From assembly GCF_004795895.1 (NCBI RefSeq), contig NZ_CP039250.1:2728001-2792000 (forward strand): a stretch of 64,000 bases of DNA, read 5' to 3'. This stretch comes from Sphingopyxis sp. PAMC25046. GTDB lineage: Bacteria > Pseudomonadota > Alphaproteobacteria > Sphingomonadales > Sphingomonadaceae. Under the pieces are notes generated by a model, which saw only the letters and a list, made by a program, of their open reading frames with translations, did no database searches and was not told where the DNA came from. Position 1 is the first letter of the stretch, and every line of letters starts with the position of its first letter. Shown here piece by piece: positions 8,422-16,609 of this stretch. Position numbers and translations under genes: made by a program.

Positions 8422-9021
8422 TCAGCGGCCGAAAAGGCCGATGCGAAGCAGGAGCAGGCCTTCGGAACGCAACCGCCGATCGCCTTCGTGGTGCGCGATC
8501 AGACCGGCCCAGCGATCGAGCATCAGCAGCGCGCGGCTGCCGCCGAAATCGCGGCGCGCCGGCGTTACGGAATTTCCGGCATCGTCCAGCAACGCCCGTG
8601 CTTCGGGTTGGGCTTCGACGACAGCGGCGCCCCACAGAAGGCCCCACCGCTTGCCGCTGACTTCGGTGCCGCCGGACAGCGCGAAGAGACGGGCACCGAA
8701 GCTTGCGGACGCCTCGCGCCGCTCAGCCTCGCTCTCGGCCAGCAACATCGCCTCCGCCGCATCGACAAGCGCGTCGAGCCCGCCCTGCCCGGCCCAGCTT
8801 GCCTGAAGCTCGGCGAGCAAGGGTTCGCCTTTCGGCAGCGCCGCGGGATCGTTCGCGATCATCGCCGCCATGTCGCGCCACCAGGCGAGCTTGATCTGGC
8901 CGATCAGCGGCTCGCGTGCGTCGGCGAGCAGCTTGGTCAGCCGCGCGGCAAGACTCCACAGCGCCGCCATCGCCGGGCGCCTCTCGCGGGGCACCGCTAC
9001 CATCACGCGCGGATCGCGCAT
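8422..9021 (-). CDS. Squalene/phytoene-synthase-family-like protein
   Basis: A roughly 199-residue protein starting at ATG 9021 (MRDPRVMVAVPRERR). The opening DP...RRPAMAALWSLAARL and the IGQIKLAWWRDM segment correspond to the first helices of the squalene/phytoene synthase fold. However, the protein is shorter than the usual 270-290 residues and I cannot see the two Asp-rich substrate motifs, so catalysis is doubtful. A related role is seen for NDUFAF6-type assembly factors, which share this fold. An ATG at 9090 would add 23 residues, of which the first 14 or so are encoded by an intergenic repeat, so I prefer 9021. Confidence 0.65.
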   Translation of the reverse strand: MRDPRVMVAVPRERRPAMAALWSLAARLTKLLADAREPLIGQIKLAWWRDMAAMIANDPAALPKGEPLLAELQASWAGQGGLDALVDAAEAMLLAESEAERREASASFGARLFALSGGTEVSGKRWGLLWGAAVVEAQPEARALLDDAGNSVTPARRDFGGSRALLMLDRWAGLIAHHEGDRRLRSEGLLLLRIGLFGR

Positions 9022-9046
9022 GTCGGGATAGGTGCTCGGCTCAGCT

Positions 9047-9196
9047 GTCGCCCCTGCAAAGGCGGGGGCCGATGTCGGTTTACTCGGCATAGAAGGGCAA
9101 GGCCGACAACGGCCAGCTAAGGGTTGAACATGCCCCCGGCATGTTCAAGGGTTGTCCGGGGGACAACCCGGCCCTTCACTCCTTCGCGGGGGCGAC
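9047..9196. repeat. Intergenic repeat family A, copy 1
   Basis: A 150-bp element bounded by 16-bp inverted repeats, 9047-9062 and 9181-9196 (CCTTCGCGGGGGCGAC), with 2 mismatches. Internally it has two perfect hairpins: AACATGCC/GGCATGTT (9127-9145) and GTTGTCC/GGACAAC (9151-9167). A second copy with nearly identical right half lies at 16119-16254. The right end is only 3 bp from the pdhB stop codon, and the left end abuts the start region of the phytoene-synthase-like gene. Confidence 0.88.
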
Positions 9197-9199
9197 GGG

Positions 9200-10579
9200 T
9201 TAGCGATTGAGGACCGCCTTTACCGCCTTCACGACGCGCGGCGTGTCGACGAGCGCGGCCTTCTCCAGATTATTCGCATAAGGCAGCGGCACATCCTCGT
9301 TGCATACGCGCATGACCGGCGCGTCGAGGTCGTCGAAGCCATGCTCCATCGCGACCATCGCAAGCTCGCTGGCGATCGAGCAGACCGGCCAGCCTTCCTC
9401 GACGACGACGAGATGGTTCGTCTTCTTGAGGCTGGCGAGCACCGTCGCGGTGTCGAGCGGGCGGAGCGTGCGCAGGTCGATGACTTCGGCGTCGATCCCC
9501 TCGCCCGCCAGCTGGTCGGCGGCTTCGAGCGCGAGCCCGACGCCGATCGAATAGCTGACAATGGTAACGTCGCTGCCCTGCCGCATGATCCGCGCCTTGC
9601 CGATCGGCAGGACGAAATCCTCGATCTCGGGAACCTCGAAGCTGCGGCCATAGAGCAGCTCGTTTTCGAGGAAGACGACCGGGTCCTCGGTACGGATCGC
9701 CGCCTTCATCAGCCCCTTGGCATCGGCGGCGTCATAGGGCGCGATCACGATCAGCCCGGGGACGCTGGCGTACCAGGGGCCGTAATTCTGGCTGTGCTGC
9801 GCGCCGACGCGCGCCGCGGCGCCGTTGGGGCCGCGGAAGACGATCGGACAGCGCATCTGGCCGCCCGACATATAGTTGGTCTTCGCCGCCGAGTTGATGA
9901 TGTGGTCGATCGCCTGCATCGCGAAGTTGAAGGTCATGAACTCGATGATCGGCTTCAACCCGCCCATCGCCGCGCCCGCGCCGAGGCCCGCGAAGCCATA
10001 TTCGGTAATAGGGGTATCGACGACACGGCTCGCGCCGAATTCCTGGAGCAGCCCCTGCGTGACCTTGTAAGCGCCCTGATATTCGGCGACTTCCTCGCCC
10101 ATCACGAAAACGCGGTCGTCCGCCCGCATCTCTTCGGCCATCGCATCGCGCAGCGCTTCGCGAACGGTGAGTTTCACCATCGCGGTGCCTTCGGGAATCG
10201 CGGGGTCGGAAGCGCGCTCGGTCGCGGCGGGCTTCTCGGCAGCGGGTGCGGGCGCCGGGGCCGGTGCTTCGGCCTTGGGCTCTTCGGCCGGAGCGGGCGC
10301 AGGTGCGGGCGCCGCTGCAGGCGCCGCCGCCTCTTCGCCCTCGCCCGCGATCGTCGCGATCACGGTGCCGACCTTCACATTGTCGGTGCCTTCGGCGACC
10401 AGAATCTGGCCGATCGTCCCTTCGTCGATCGCTTCGAATTCCATCGTCGCCTTGTCGGTCTCGATCTCCGCCAAGATGTCGCCCGATTTCACCGTGTCGC
10501 CTTCCTTGACGAGCCACTTGGCGAGCGTGCCCTCTTCCATCGTCGGCGACAGCGCCGGCATCTTCAATTCGATGGCCAT
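9200..10579 (-). CDS. pdhB: Pyruvate dehydrogenase E1 component, beta subunit with N-terminal lipoyl domain
   Basis: A 459-residue protein. Residues 1-80 form a lipoyl domain with the modified lysine Lys43 in [11 protein letters not shown]. An Ala/Pro/Glu-rich flexible linker (about 80-135) follows, then the E1-beta transketolase domain ([18 protein letters not shown] onward). With PdhA it decarboxylates pyruvate and transfers the acetyl group to the lipoyl arm. A lipoyl domain fused to E1-beta is a known alphaproteobacterial arrangement. The start at 10579 gives [15 protein letters not shown], the usual lipoyl N-terminus, one base after the pdhA stop; longer starts run into pdhA. E2 and E3 are not in the window. 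Confidence 0.97.
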   Translation of the reverse strand: MAIELKMPALSPTMEEGTLAKWLVKEGDTVKSGDILAEIETDKATMEFEAIDEGTIGQILVAEGTDNVKVGTVIATIAGEGEEAAAPAAAPAPAPAPAEEPKAEAPAPAPAPAAEKPAATERASDPAIPEGTAMVKLTVREALRDAMAEEMRADDRVFVMGEEVAEYQGAYKVTQGLLQEFGASRVVDTPITEYGFAGLGAGAAMGGLKPIIEFMTFNFAMQAIDHIINSAAKTNYMSGGQMRCPIVFRGPNGAAARVGAQHSQNYGPWYASVPGLIVIAPYDAADAKGLMKAAIRTEDPVVFLENELLYGRSFEVPEIEDFVLPIGKARIMRQGSDVTIVSYSIGVGLALEAADQLAGEGIDAEVIDLRTLRPLDTATVLASLKKTNHLVVVEEGWPVCSIASELAMVAMEHGFDDLDAPVMRVCNEDVPLPYANNLEKAALVDTPRVVKAVKAVLNR

Positions 10580-10580
10580 C

Positions 10581-11651
10581 TCAATATTGCTCCACCAGCA
10601 CGTCGGTATAAAGTTCGGACAGTTCGGGTTCGGGCGCGCTTTCGGCAAAGTCGGCCGATTCCGCGACGACTGCGCGGATTTCCTTGTCGATATCCTTGAT
10701 CTTGTCCTCGCTGACCCCGGCGTCGGTCATCAGCTTCTTGAGGTGCTCGATCGCGTCCGACTTGTCGCGTACCGCCTGCACTTCCTCGCGGCTGCGATAT
10801 TTGGCGGGGTCGGACATCGAGTGGCCGCGATAGCGATAGGTCTTGAGCTCCATCAGCACCGGGCCCTTGCCCGCGCGCACCCATTCAAGCGCCGCTTCGG
10901 CCGCGCCGCGCACCGCTAGCACGTCCATGCCGTCGACCTGCATGCCCGGAATGCGGAAGCTTTCGCCGCGACGATAGAGCTGATCCTCGGCCGACGCGCG
11001 GTTGACCGACGTGCCCATGGCGTACTGGTTGTTCTCGATCACGAAGATGATCGGCAGCTTCCACAGCTCGGCCATGTTGAAGCTTTCGTAGACCTGCCCC
11101 TGGTTCGCGGCGCCGTCGCCGAAATAGGCCATCGCCACGCCGCCGTCGCCGCGATACTTGTGCGCGAAGGCAAGCCCGGTGCCGAGCGACACCTGTGCGC
11201 CGACGATGCCGTGGCCGCCATAGAATTTATGCTCGACGCTGAACATGTGCATCGAACCGCCCTTGCCCTTCGAGATGCCGGCCTGGCGTCCCGTCAACTC
11301 GGCCATGATGACCTTGGGATCGATGCCATAGGCGAGCATGTGGCCATGGTCGCGGTAGCCGGTGATCACGCTGTCCTTGTCGCCGTCGAGCGCCGACTGC
11401 AGGCCAACCGCCACGGCTTCCTGGCCGATATAGAGGTGGCAGAAGCCACCGATCAGGCCGAGACCGTAAAGCTGCCCTGCCTTCTCCTCGAAACGGCGGA
11501 TGAGCAGCATTTCGCGGTAGAATTTCTCGAGCTCCGCCGGCGTCGCGTCATATGGGACAGGATCGCGAGGCATCTCGCGATTGGTCGCGGGGGCTGGGGT
11601 GGATGCAGTCTTTGTTGGCGCGGCAGACTTGCGCGCGGGAGCTTTGGCCAA
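10581..11651 (-). CDS. pdhA: Pyruvate dehydrogenase E1 component, alpha subunit
   Basis: A 356-residue thiamine-diphosphate enzyme. The ThDP motif starts with GDGAANQG and ends in ENN about 30 residues later. The phosphorylation-loop-like [15 protein letters not shown] is present. The N-terminal 25 residues are Ala/Lys/Pro-rich. The chosen start is TTG at 11651, because AAAGGAA sits 7 nt upstream and no in-frame ATG precedes it; an internal ATG (MPRDPVPYD) is the alternative. It is first in the pdhA-pdhB operon and the stop is one base before pdhB. Confidence 0.96.
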   Translation of the reverse strand: MAKAPARKSAAPTKTASTPAPATNREMPRDPVPYDATPAELEKFYREMLLIRRFEEKAGQLYGLGLIGGFCHLYIGQEAVAVGLQSALDGDKDSVITGYRDHGHMLAYGIDPKVIMAELTGRQAGISKGKGGSMHMFSVEHKFYGGHGIVGAQVSLGTGLAFAHKYRGDGGVAMAYFGDGAANQGQVYESFNMAELWKLPIIFVIENNQYAMGTSVNRASAEDQLYRRGESFRIPGMQVDGMDVLAVRGAAEAALEWVRAGKGPVLMELKTYRYRGHSMSDPAKYRSREEVQAVRDKSDAIEHLKKLMTDAGVSEDKIKDIDKEIRAVVAESADFAESAPEPELSELYTDVLVEQY

Positions 11652-11792
11652 GACGGGTTCCTTTGCATTTAGCCGTTACGGCAAGGGCCCCTATAGGAGA
11701 GCCGCGCCACACTTGGCAACGCCCACCATGGCGCGAGGCGGCACCAACCTACGTATGCAGCATGAGCCCGGCCAAGCCGCCGAAAAAGAGCC

Positions 11793-12119
11793 TCAGCGCT
11801 TCGCCTCGGGCTCCATCGGAATGATCACCTCGTCGGGGTGATAGGCGCCCAGTTTCTCGCGCACATATTCTTCGGCGAGATCGGGGTCGACGCGCCGCCG
11901 GTCGAGCAGGTTGACGCGGTTCTGGAGTTCGTTCTGTTTCCTGGTGAGCTCGCTTAAGATGACGCGCTTCTTTTCGACCGACTGGCCATATTCGCCCCAG
12001 GCATAGAGCCCGGTCGGACCGAAGATGATGTAGCCGACCATCGCCAGCACGACCATCACCGCAATGGCCGGACCGGTAGCCCGGCTCATCGATTTGCGGA
12101 ATTTGTGGCGCTGCGTCAT
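11793..12119 (-). CDS. ftsB: Septum formation initiator FtsB/DivIC family protein
   Basis: A 108-residue bitopic membrane protein of the divisome. It has a short basic cytoplasmic tail (MTQRHKFRKS), one transmembrane helix (IAVMVVLAMVGYIIFG) and a periplasmic coiled coil (VEKKRVILSELTRKQNELQ), ending in the DPDLAEEYVREKLG motif typical of the family. It would act with FtsL and FtsQ. ATG 12119 is chosen over an upstream ATG at 12155 because it matches the usual short N-terminus. It lies between enolase and pdhA, a common alphaproteobacterial order (eno-ftsB-pdhA). Confidence 0.9.
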   Translation of the reverse strand: MTQRHKFRKSMSRATGPAIAVMVVLAMVGYIIFGPTGLYAWGEYGQSVEKKRVILSELTRKQNELQNRVNLLDRRRVDPDLAEEYVREKLGAYHPDEVIIPMEPEAKR

Positions 12120-12189
12120 TCCGGCCCTTGAATCAGAGTTGATTCGTGGCGTCAAGGCGGCAAGCGCCGGTTTTCAACCGTTCACCGCA

Positions 12190-12387
12190 TCAGGACAGCC
12201 GCCAAAGGTGGGGCGCCGATTTGCAGAAGGTGCCAAGCCGCATCGTGCCCTCCCACAGCTCGAGGCTGCGACCGGCCGCTTGACCCTGCGCGATCTGCAA
12301 CGCGAAATCGGGGCTTTCCGCCTGGAAATCAATGCGCTCGGATTGACCCGAGGAGTCATCCTCGAGCAAAATATAAAAGGACCGCAT
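12190..12387 (-). CDS. Small conserved-looking protein, 65 aa
   Basis: Starts at ATG 12387 and reads MRSFYILLEDDSSGQSERID, ending LWRLS. It is acidic in its first half and has no signal peptide or membrane helix. It lies between enolase and ftsB in the same direction. The coding pattern is good, the composition is balanced and no better frame covers the interval. The beta-alpha look (FYILLED, a bound DFALQIAQG helix, SLELWEG, MRLGTF) suggests a compact fold. I do not recognise a family. Confidence 0.6.
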   Translation of the reverse strand: MRSFYILLEDDSSGQSERIDFQAESPDFALQIAQGQAAGRSLELWEGTMRLGTFCKSAPHLWRLS

Positions 12388-12591
12388 GTCGAATACCTTG
12401 GATGACGGGAGCTGGTGCGACCCTGGGCTCCCGGCATGTTTTGATCGGCTATCCGCATGAAACGGAAGGACTGCGGGCATTGAGCCGGGACCACGGAAAG
12501 CCGATCTGGTGGAAAAACCGCAACCGCCGAGGGGAAGCTAGCAGGCTTCCGTCGATCGACCTACGCAATTCAAGCCCGGTCATAACCCATG

Positions 12592-13938
<1,347 letters not shown>

Positions 13939-14065
13939 TTAGTGCAACCGCTGCATAGGAATTTTGCCAAGGGATGGAACCATTAGGCGCGCCTTGCTAT
14001 ATATCTTGCAGGACCAAGAGAGGTTGCCCGCCCGCGCGGCGCCCGACACGACAGAAGAGGACTAA

Positions 14066-14614
14066 ATGATGGCCAAAGCCGCTACTCCCGCGACGAAGAA
14101 AGCCGCAGCTCCCCGTCCCAAGGCACCCGCTAAGCCGGCAGCCACCAAGGCCGCGCCCGCCCGTAAGCCCGCCACCGTGAAGGCCGCCAAGGACCATCCG
14201 ATCCGCGACCAGCTCGCCGTGACGCGCGACACCATCAAATCCGAAGCCTCCAAAAAGGCGGCGTCGCTGAAGCAGGATGCGACGACGCTCAAGAACCAGG
14301 CCTCGACCAAGGCGCGCGACGCCGCGACCAAGGGCAAGGACAAGGCCGCCGAAGCCGTGGGCAGCCTTGCCAAGCTGCTTGAGGACAGCGCCGGCACCGT
14401 CGACAGCAAGTTCGGCAAGCAATATGGCGATTATGCCCGCTCGGCCGCATCGACCGTTGCCGGCCTCGCGACCACGCTCGACAAGAAGGATCTCGACGAA
14501 CTCGCGGCTTCGACGCGCGACATGGTCAAGAAGAACCCGGCGATCGCCGTCGGCGCCGCCACGGTGATCGGCTTCGTGCTCGCGCGCATGCTCAAGGGCA
14601 GCTCCAACGATTGA
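14066..14614 (+). CDS. Ala/Lys-rich DUF883-like membrane-anchored protein
   Basis: A 182-residue protein. Residues 1-45 are histone-like, with repeats of KAA/PAKP/KPA. They are followed by an amphipathic helical region (residues 55-110) rich in K, A, D and T. The C-terminus matches the ElaB/YqjD/DUF883 signature: VKKNPAIAVGAATVIGFVLARML, read as a basic KKNP cap followed by a single membrane helix. In E. coli YqjD this helix anchors ribosomes to the inner membrane in stationary phase. ATG 14066 or 14069 are both possible. It is first in a four-gene cluster ending at 15805. Confidence 0.75.
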   Translation: MMAKAATPATKKAAAPRPKAPAKPAATKAAPARKPATVKAAKDHPIRDQLAVTRDTIKSEASKKAASLKQDATTLKNQASTKARDAATKGKDKAAEAVGSLAKLLEDSAGTVDSKFGKQYGDYARSAASTVAGLATTLDKKDLDELAASTRDMVKKNPAIAVGAATVIGFVLARMLKGSSND

Positions 14615-14621
14615 CAGCAGC

Positions 14622-15086
14622 TTGTCATCTTCCGATCCGAACATTCCGCCAACGTCCGATGAGCGCCGCTTCGACGGCATAAGTCATGGCTATGCGCCGG
14701 ACGAGCGCCCGCTCGCCCCGCCCCCCGTTCCGCTCGAAAAGATTGTCGGCGATGTCGTCGACAATCTGTCGGCGACGGCAAAGGCGGAGCTTGCCCTGCT
14801 CGAAGCGCGCACCGAGTTGGCGCTGCACGGCGCGTCATGGACCGCGGGTTGGGGCGCGGTCGCCGCCTCGGCTTTGGGAATCGCCATGCTGGCACTCGCA
14901 TTCGGCGCAATCCTGGCGCTCGCGCCGCATGTCGGGCCGTTCATCGCGACTCTGATCGTCGTCGCCATATTGCTCGCCGTGGCCGGGTTCGCCGGCTGGC
15001 GCGCACAGAAGAGCTACGCCGACATTCGCACCGCGCTCCGCAGCGACCTGACCAACGAGAGGATCGACGATGCCGCGGATGCGTAA
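14622..15086 (+). CDS. YqjE-like (DUF1469/phage-holin-family) membrane protein
   Basis: A 154-residue protein with a Pro-rich N-terminus. An amphipathic helix (IVGDVVDNLSATAKAELALL) is followed by two adjacent membrane helices (about 78-102 and 106-128) and a basic tail. The layout fits the Actinobacteriophage_holin_6/DUF1469 family that includes YqjE. No in-frame ATG precedes the first membrane helix, so TTG at 14622 is the most likely start. It lies 7 bp after the previous stop and overlaps the next gene by 17 bp. Acts in the inner membrane; function unknown. Confidence 0.72.
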   Translation: MSSSDPNIPPTSDERRFDGISHGYAPDERPLAPPPVPLEKIVGDVVDNLSATAKAELALLEARTELALHGASWTAGWGAVAASALGIAMLALAFGAILALAPHVGPFIATLIVVAILLAVAGFAGWRAQKSYADIRTALRSDLTNERIDDAADA

Positions 15087-15462
15087 CCGCCTGATCGCCG
15101 CGGCGCGGCGCTCGATGCTGCAGCGCGGCGAACTCTACCGCCGGCTCGACGTAGCGAAGGAGGCGCTCCGGCCGTCGGCGCTCGTCGATCGCGGCAAATA
15201 CCGGATCGGCGAAAAGGTCGACAATGCCGCGCATGCCGTCGGCCAAGAGCTTCGCGACAATCGCTGGCCGATCGCGATCGCCGCGGCGGCGGGCGCGCTG
15301 TGGTTGCTGCGCGAACCGATCAAGGAACATGCGCCGAAACTGACGCGCAGGATTCAGGACCTGGCGACCGAGGTCGCCGATCATTTTCGGTCGGCCGACG
15401 AACCGGCGGACGAGGATGAATTTGAAACTCTGGAGGAAGACGATCATGAAGCCGTTCGGTGA
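15070..15462 (+). CDS. DUF3618-like/YqjK-like single-pass protein
   Basis: A 130-residue protein. The basic N-terminus (MPRMRNRLIAAARR) and a helical central part with RIGEKVDNAAHAVGQELRDN precede one hydrophobic segment, WPIAIAAAAGALWLL. A strongly acidic tail (ADEDEFETLEEDDHE) ends the protein. The DNRWPIAIAAAAG helix resembles the C-terminal helix of DUF3618 proteins. It overlaps both neighbours (17 bp upstream, 17 bp downstream), so it is part of one translation-coupled unit. Function unknown. Confidence 0.7.
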   Translation: MPRMRNRLIAAARRSMLQRGELYRRLDVAKEALRPSALVDRGKYRIGEKVDNAAHAVGQELRDNRWPIAIAAAAGALWLLREPIKEHAPKLTRRIQDLATEVADHFRSADEPADEDEFETLEEDDHEAVR

Positions 15463-15805
15463 AACTGCCCGCGAAACGCGTGCCAAAGCGAGTGAACTTG
15501 CTGAGAAGACCGCGGAAAATGCCCGCCTGACCGCCGAAGCGGCGAAGGCGCGTATCCAGGGCGGCTATGGCCGCGCCCGCGCCGCGACCGAAGAATTCGC
15601 GGCAAAGGCCAGCGAACAGGCCGGCGTCGCGCGCGACGCCGCCGGTGAGGCCTATCAAAAAGGCAAGGCGCAGGCGAAACGCGCGAACAGCAAGCTCAAG
15701 GATGTCGCCGAGAAGCAGCCGCTGACGCTCGTCGCCGGCGCGGTCGCGATCGGCGCGCTGCTCGGTTCGCTGCTGCCCAAGGGCGCCCGCAAAGACGAGG
15801 AATGA
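15446..15805 (+). CDS. ElaB/YqjD-like (DUF883) Ala/Lys-rich anchored protein
   Basis: A 119-residue protein starting at ATG 15446 (MKPFGETARE). It has 11-residue-like Ala/Lys/Glu repeats (ASELAEKTAENARLTAEAAK) reminiscent of LEA or phasin-like amphipathic helices. The C-terminal EKQPLTLVAGAVAIGALLG helix has the DUF883 form. It is a smaller paralogue of the 14066 protein, so the cluster begins and ends with related proteins. It overlaps the previous gene by 17 bp and is followed by a hairpin at 15832. Confidence 0.72.
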   Translation: MKPFGETARETRAKASELAEKTAENARLTAEAAKARIQGGYGRARAATEEFAAKASEQAGVARDAAGEAYQKGKAQAKRANSKLKDVAEKQPLTLVAGAVAIGALLGSLLPKGARKDEE

Positions 15806-15831
15806 GCTGCACTTGCCGTAACGGCGAAGCA

Positions 15832-15862
15832 CTGGTAGGGGCCGCGCCTTCTCCCCTACCAG
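15832..15862 (+). terminator. Hairpin between the DUF883 cluster and the DUF4170 gene
   Basis: A perfect 10-bp stem, CTGGTAGGGG (15832-15841) with CCCCTACCAG (15853-15862), encloses an 11-nt loop. Only a weak T stretch follows (CGTTTATC). It lies 26 bp after the cluster stop and 24 bp before the next start codon, so it may end the cluster transcript or shape the leader of the DUF4170 gene. Confidence 0.6.
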
Positions 15863-15886
15863 CGTTTATCCGCAAGGAAAGCAGTC

Positions 15887-16102
15887 ATGAGCAAATTGCA
15901 TCTCGTCTTCGGAGGACGCGTCAGCGATCCGCAGGGCCTCGACTTCGTCGACCTCGGCAATCTCGACGTCGTCGGCCTCTATCCCGACTATAAATCGGCC
16001 GAAAAGGCATGGCGCAGCGCCGCACAGCGCACCGTCGACGATGCCGAAATGAAATATGTCGTCGTCCACCTGCACAAGCTGCTGCAGCCCGACGCAGAGT
16101 AA
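15887..16102 (+). CDS. DUF4170 domain-containing protein
   Basis: A 71-residue soluble protein starting MSKLHLVFGGRVSDPQG and containing VVGLYPDYKSAEKAWRSAAQ and a C-terminal YVVVHLHKLLQP, the DUF4170 pattern found in alphaproteobacteria. Function unknown. The start has an AAGGAAAG ribosome-binding site 8 nt upstream. Repeat copy A2 begins 17 bp after the stop. Confidence 0.88.
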   Translation: MSKLHLVFGGRVSDPQGLDFVDLGNLDVVGLYPDYKSAEKAWRSAAQRTVDDAEMKYVVVHLHKLLQPDAE

Positions 16103-16118
16103 ACCTCGAATATAACCC

Positions 16119-16254
16119 GTCGCCCCCGCGAAGGCGGTGGCCGCAGTCGGCCTTGCGCAATGTTTCCAGCGGCCAGTTAAGGGTTGGACATGCCCCGCAT
16201 GTCCAAGGGATGTCCGGGGGACAACCCGACCCTTCACTCCTTCGCGGGGGCGAC
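16119..16254. repeat. Intergenic repeat family A, copy 2
   Basis: A 136-bp element with perfect 16-bp terminal inverted repeats, 16119-16134 (GTCGCCCCCGCGAAGG) and 16239-16254. The right half is almost identical to copy 1 at 9047-9196, including GGACAACCCG followed by CCCTTCACTCCTTCGCG. Internally ACATGCCCCGCATGT and TGTCCGGGGGACA form hairpins, and base changes in the first arm are compensated in the second compared with copy 1. The right end is 7 bp from the stop codon of the downstream minus-strand gene, as in copy 1. Confidence 0.9.
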
Positions 16255-16261
16255 GATATAA

Positions 16262-16540
16262 TTAGCGGAAATTGTCGGCGTAGGCCTGGATCTTGAGCCG
16301 GCGCTCAGGCGTCGCGGTGATTTCGACCTCGATGCCGTTCTTCTCGGCATAAGCGACCGCCTCTTCGCGGCTCGCGAAGCCGAGGCGAAGCTGGCGTTGC
16401 GTGTCGCCGCTGCCCGCCCAGCCCATCAGCGGATCGGCCTTGCGCGCCTCGGCGGGCGCGAATTCGAGCATCCAGCGCCCGGTCCCCGCACGCCCCGACT
16501 GCATGGCATTCTTGGGCTTCTGGAAAATACGCGCTTTCAT
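16262..16540 (-). CDS. NADH dehydrogenase accessory subunit, NDUFS4-like (ETC complex I subunit)
   Basis: A 92-residue protein starting at ATG 16540 (MKARIFQKPKNAMQSG). The family marks W-x-LEF, DPLMGWAGSGDTQ and FASREEAVAYAEKNG match the ETC complex I subunit conserved region found in mitochondrial NDUFS4/AQDQ and alphaproteobacteria. It binds the peripheral arm of complex I near the flavin site. It is downstream of hrpB with a 69-bp gap containing a hairpin, so it may have its own promoter. Confidence 0.92.
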   Translation of the reverse strand: MKARIFQKPKNAMQSGRAGTGRWMLEFAPAEARKADPLMGWAGSGDTQRQLRLGFASREEAVAYAEKNGIEVEITATPERRLKIQAYADNFR

Positions 16541-16571
16541 CGGGATCGTCCTGTGTAACCGGGGCCTGAGC

Positions 16572-16600
16572 CGCCGCCTTAGCGCCAAGCGAAGGCGGCG
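16572..16600. other. Perfect hairpin between hrpB and the complex I subunit gene
   Basis: CGCCGCCTT (16572-16580) pairs perfectly with AAGGCGGCG (16592-16600) across an 11-nt loop, 10 bp after the hrpB stop. On the minus strand no U run follows, so it may be an attenuator, an mRNA end-protecting stem or a weak terminator. Confidence 0.45.
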
Positions 16601-16609
16601 AAAAGGGGG

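Noticed and set aside
9152..10699. A 515-codon plus-strand open frame opposite pdhB
   Set aside because: Starts inside repeat A and reads the complement of PdhB; no coherent fold.
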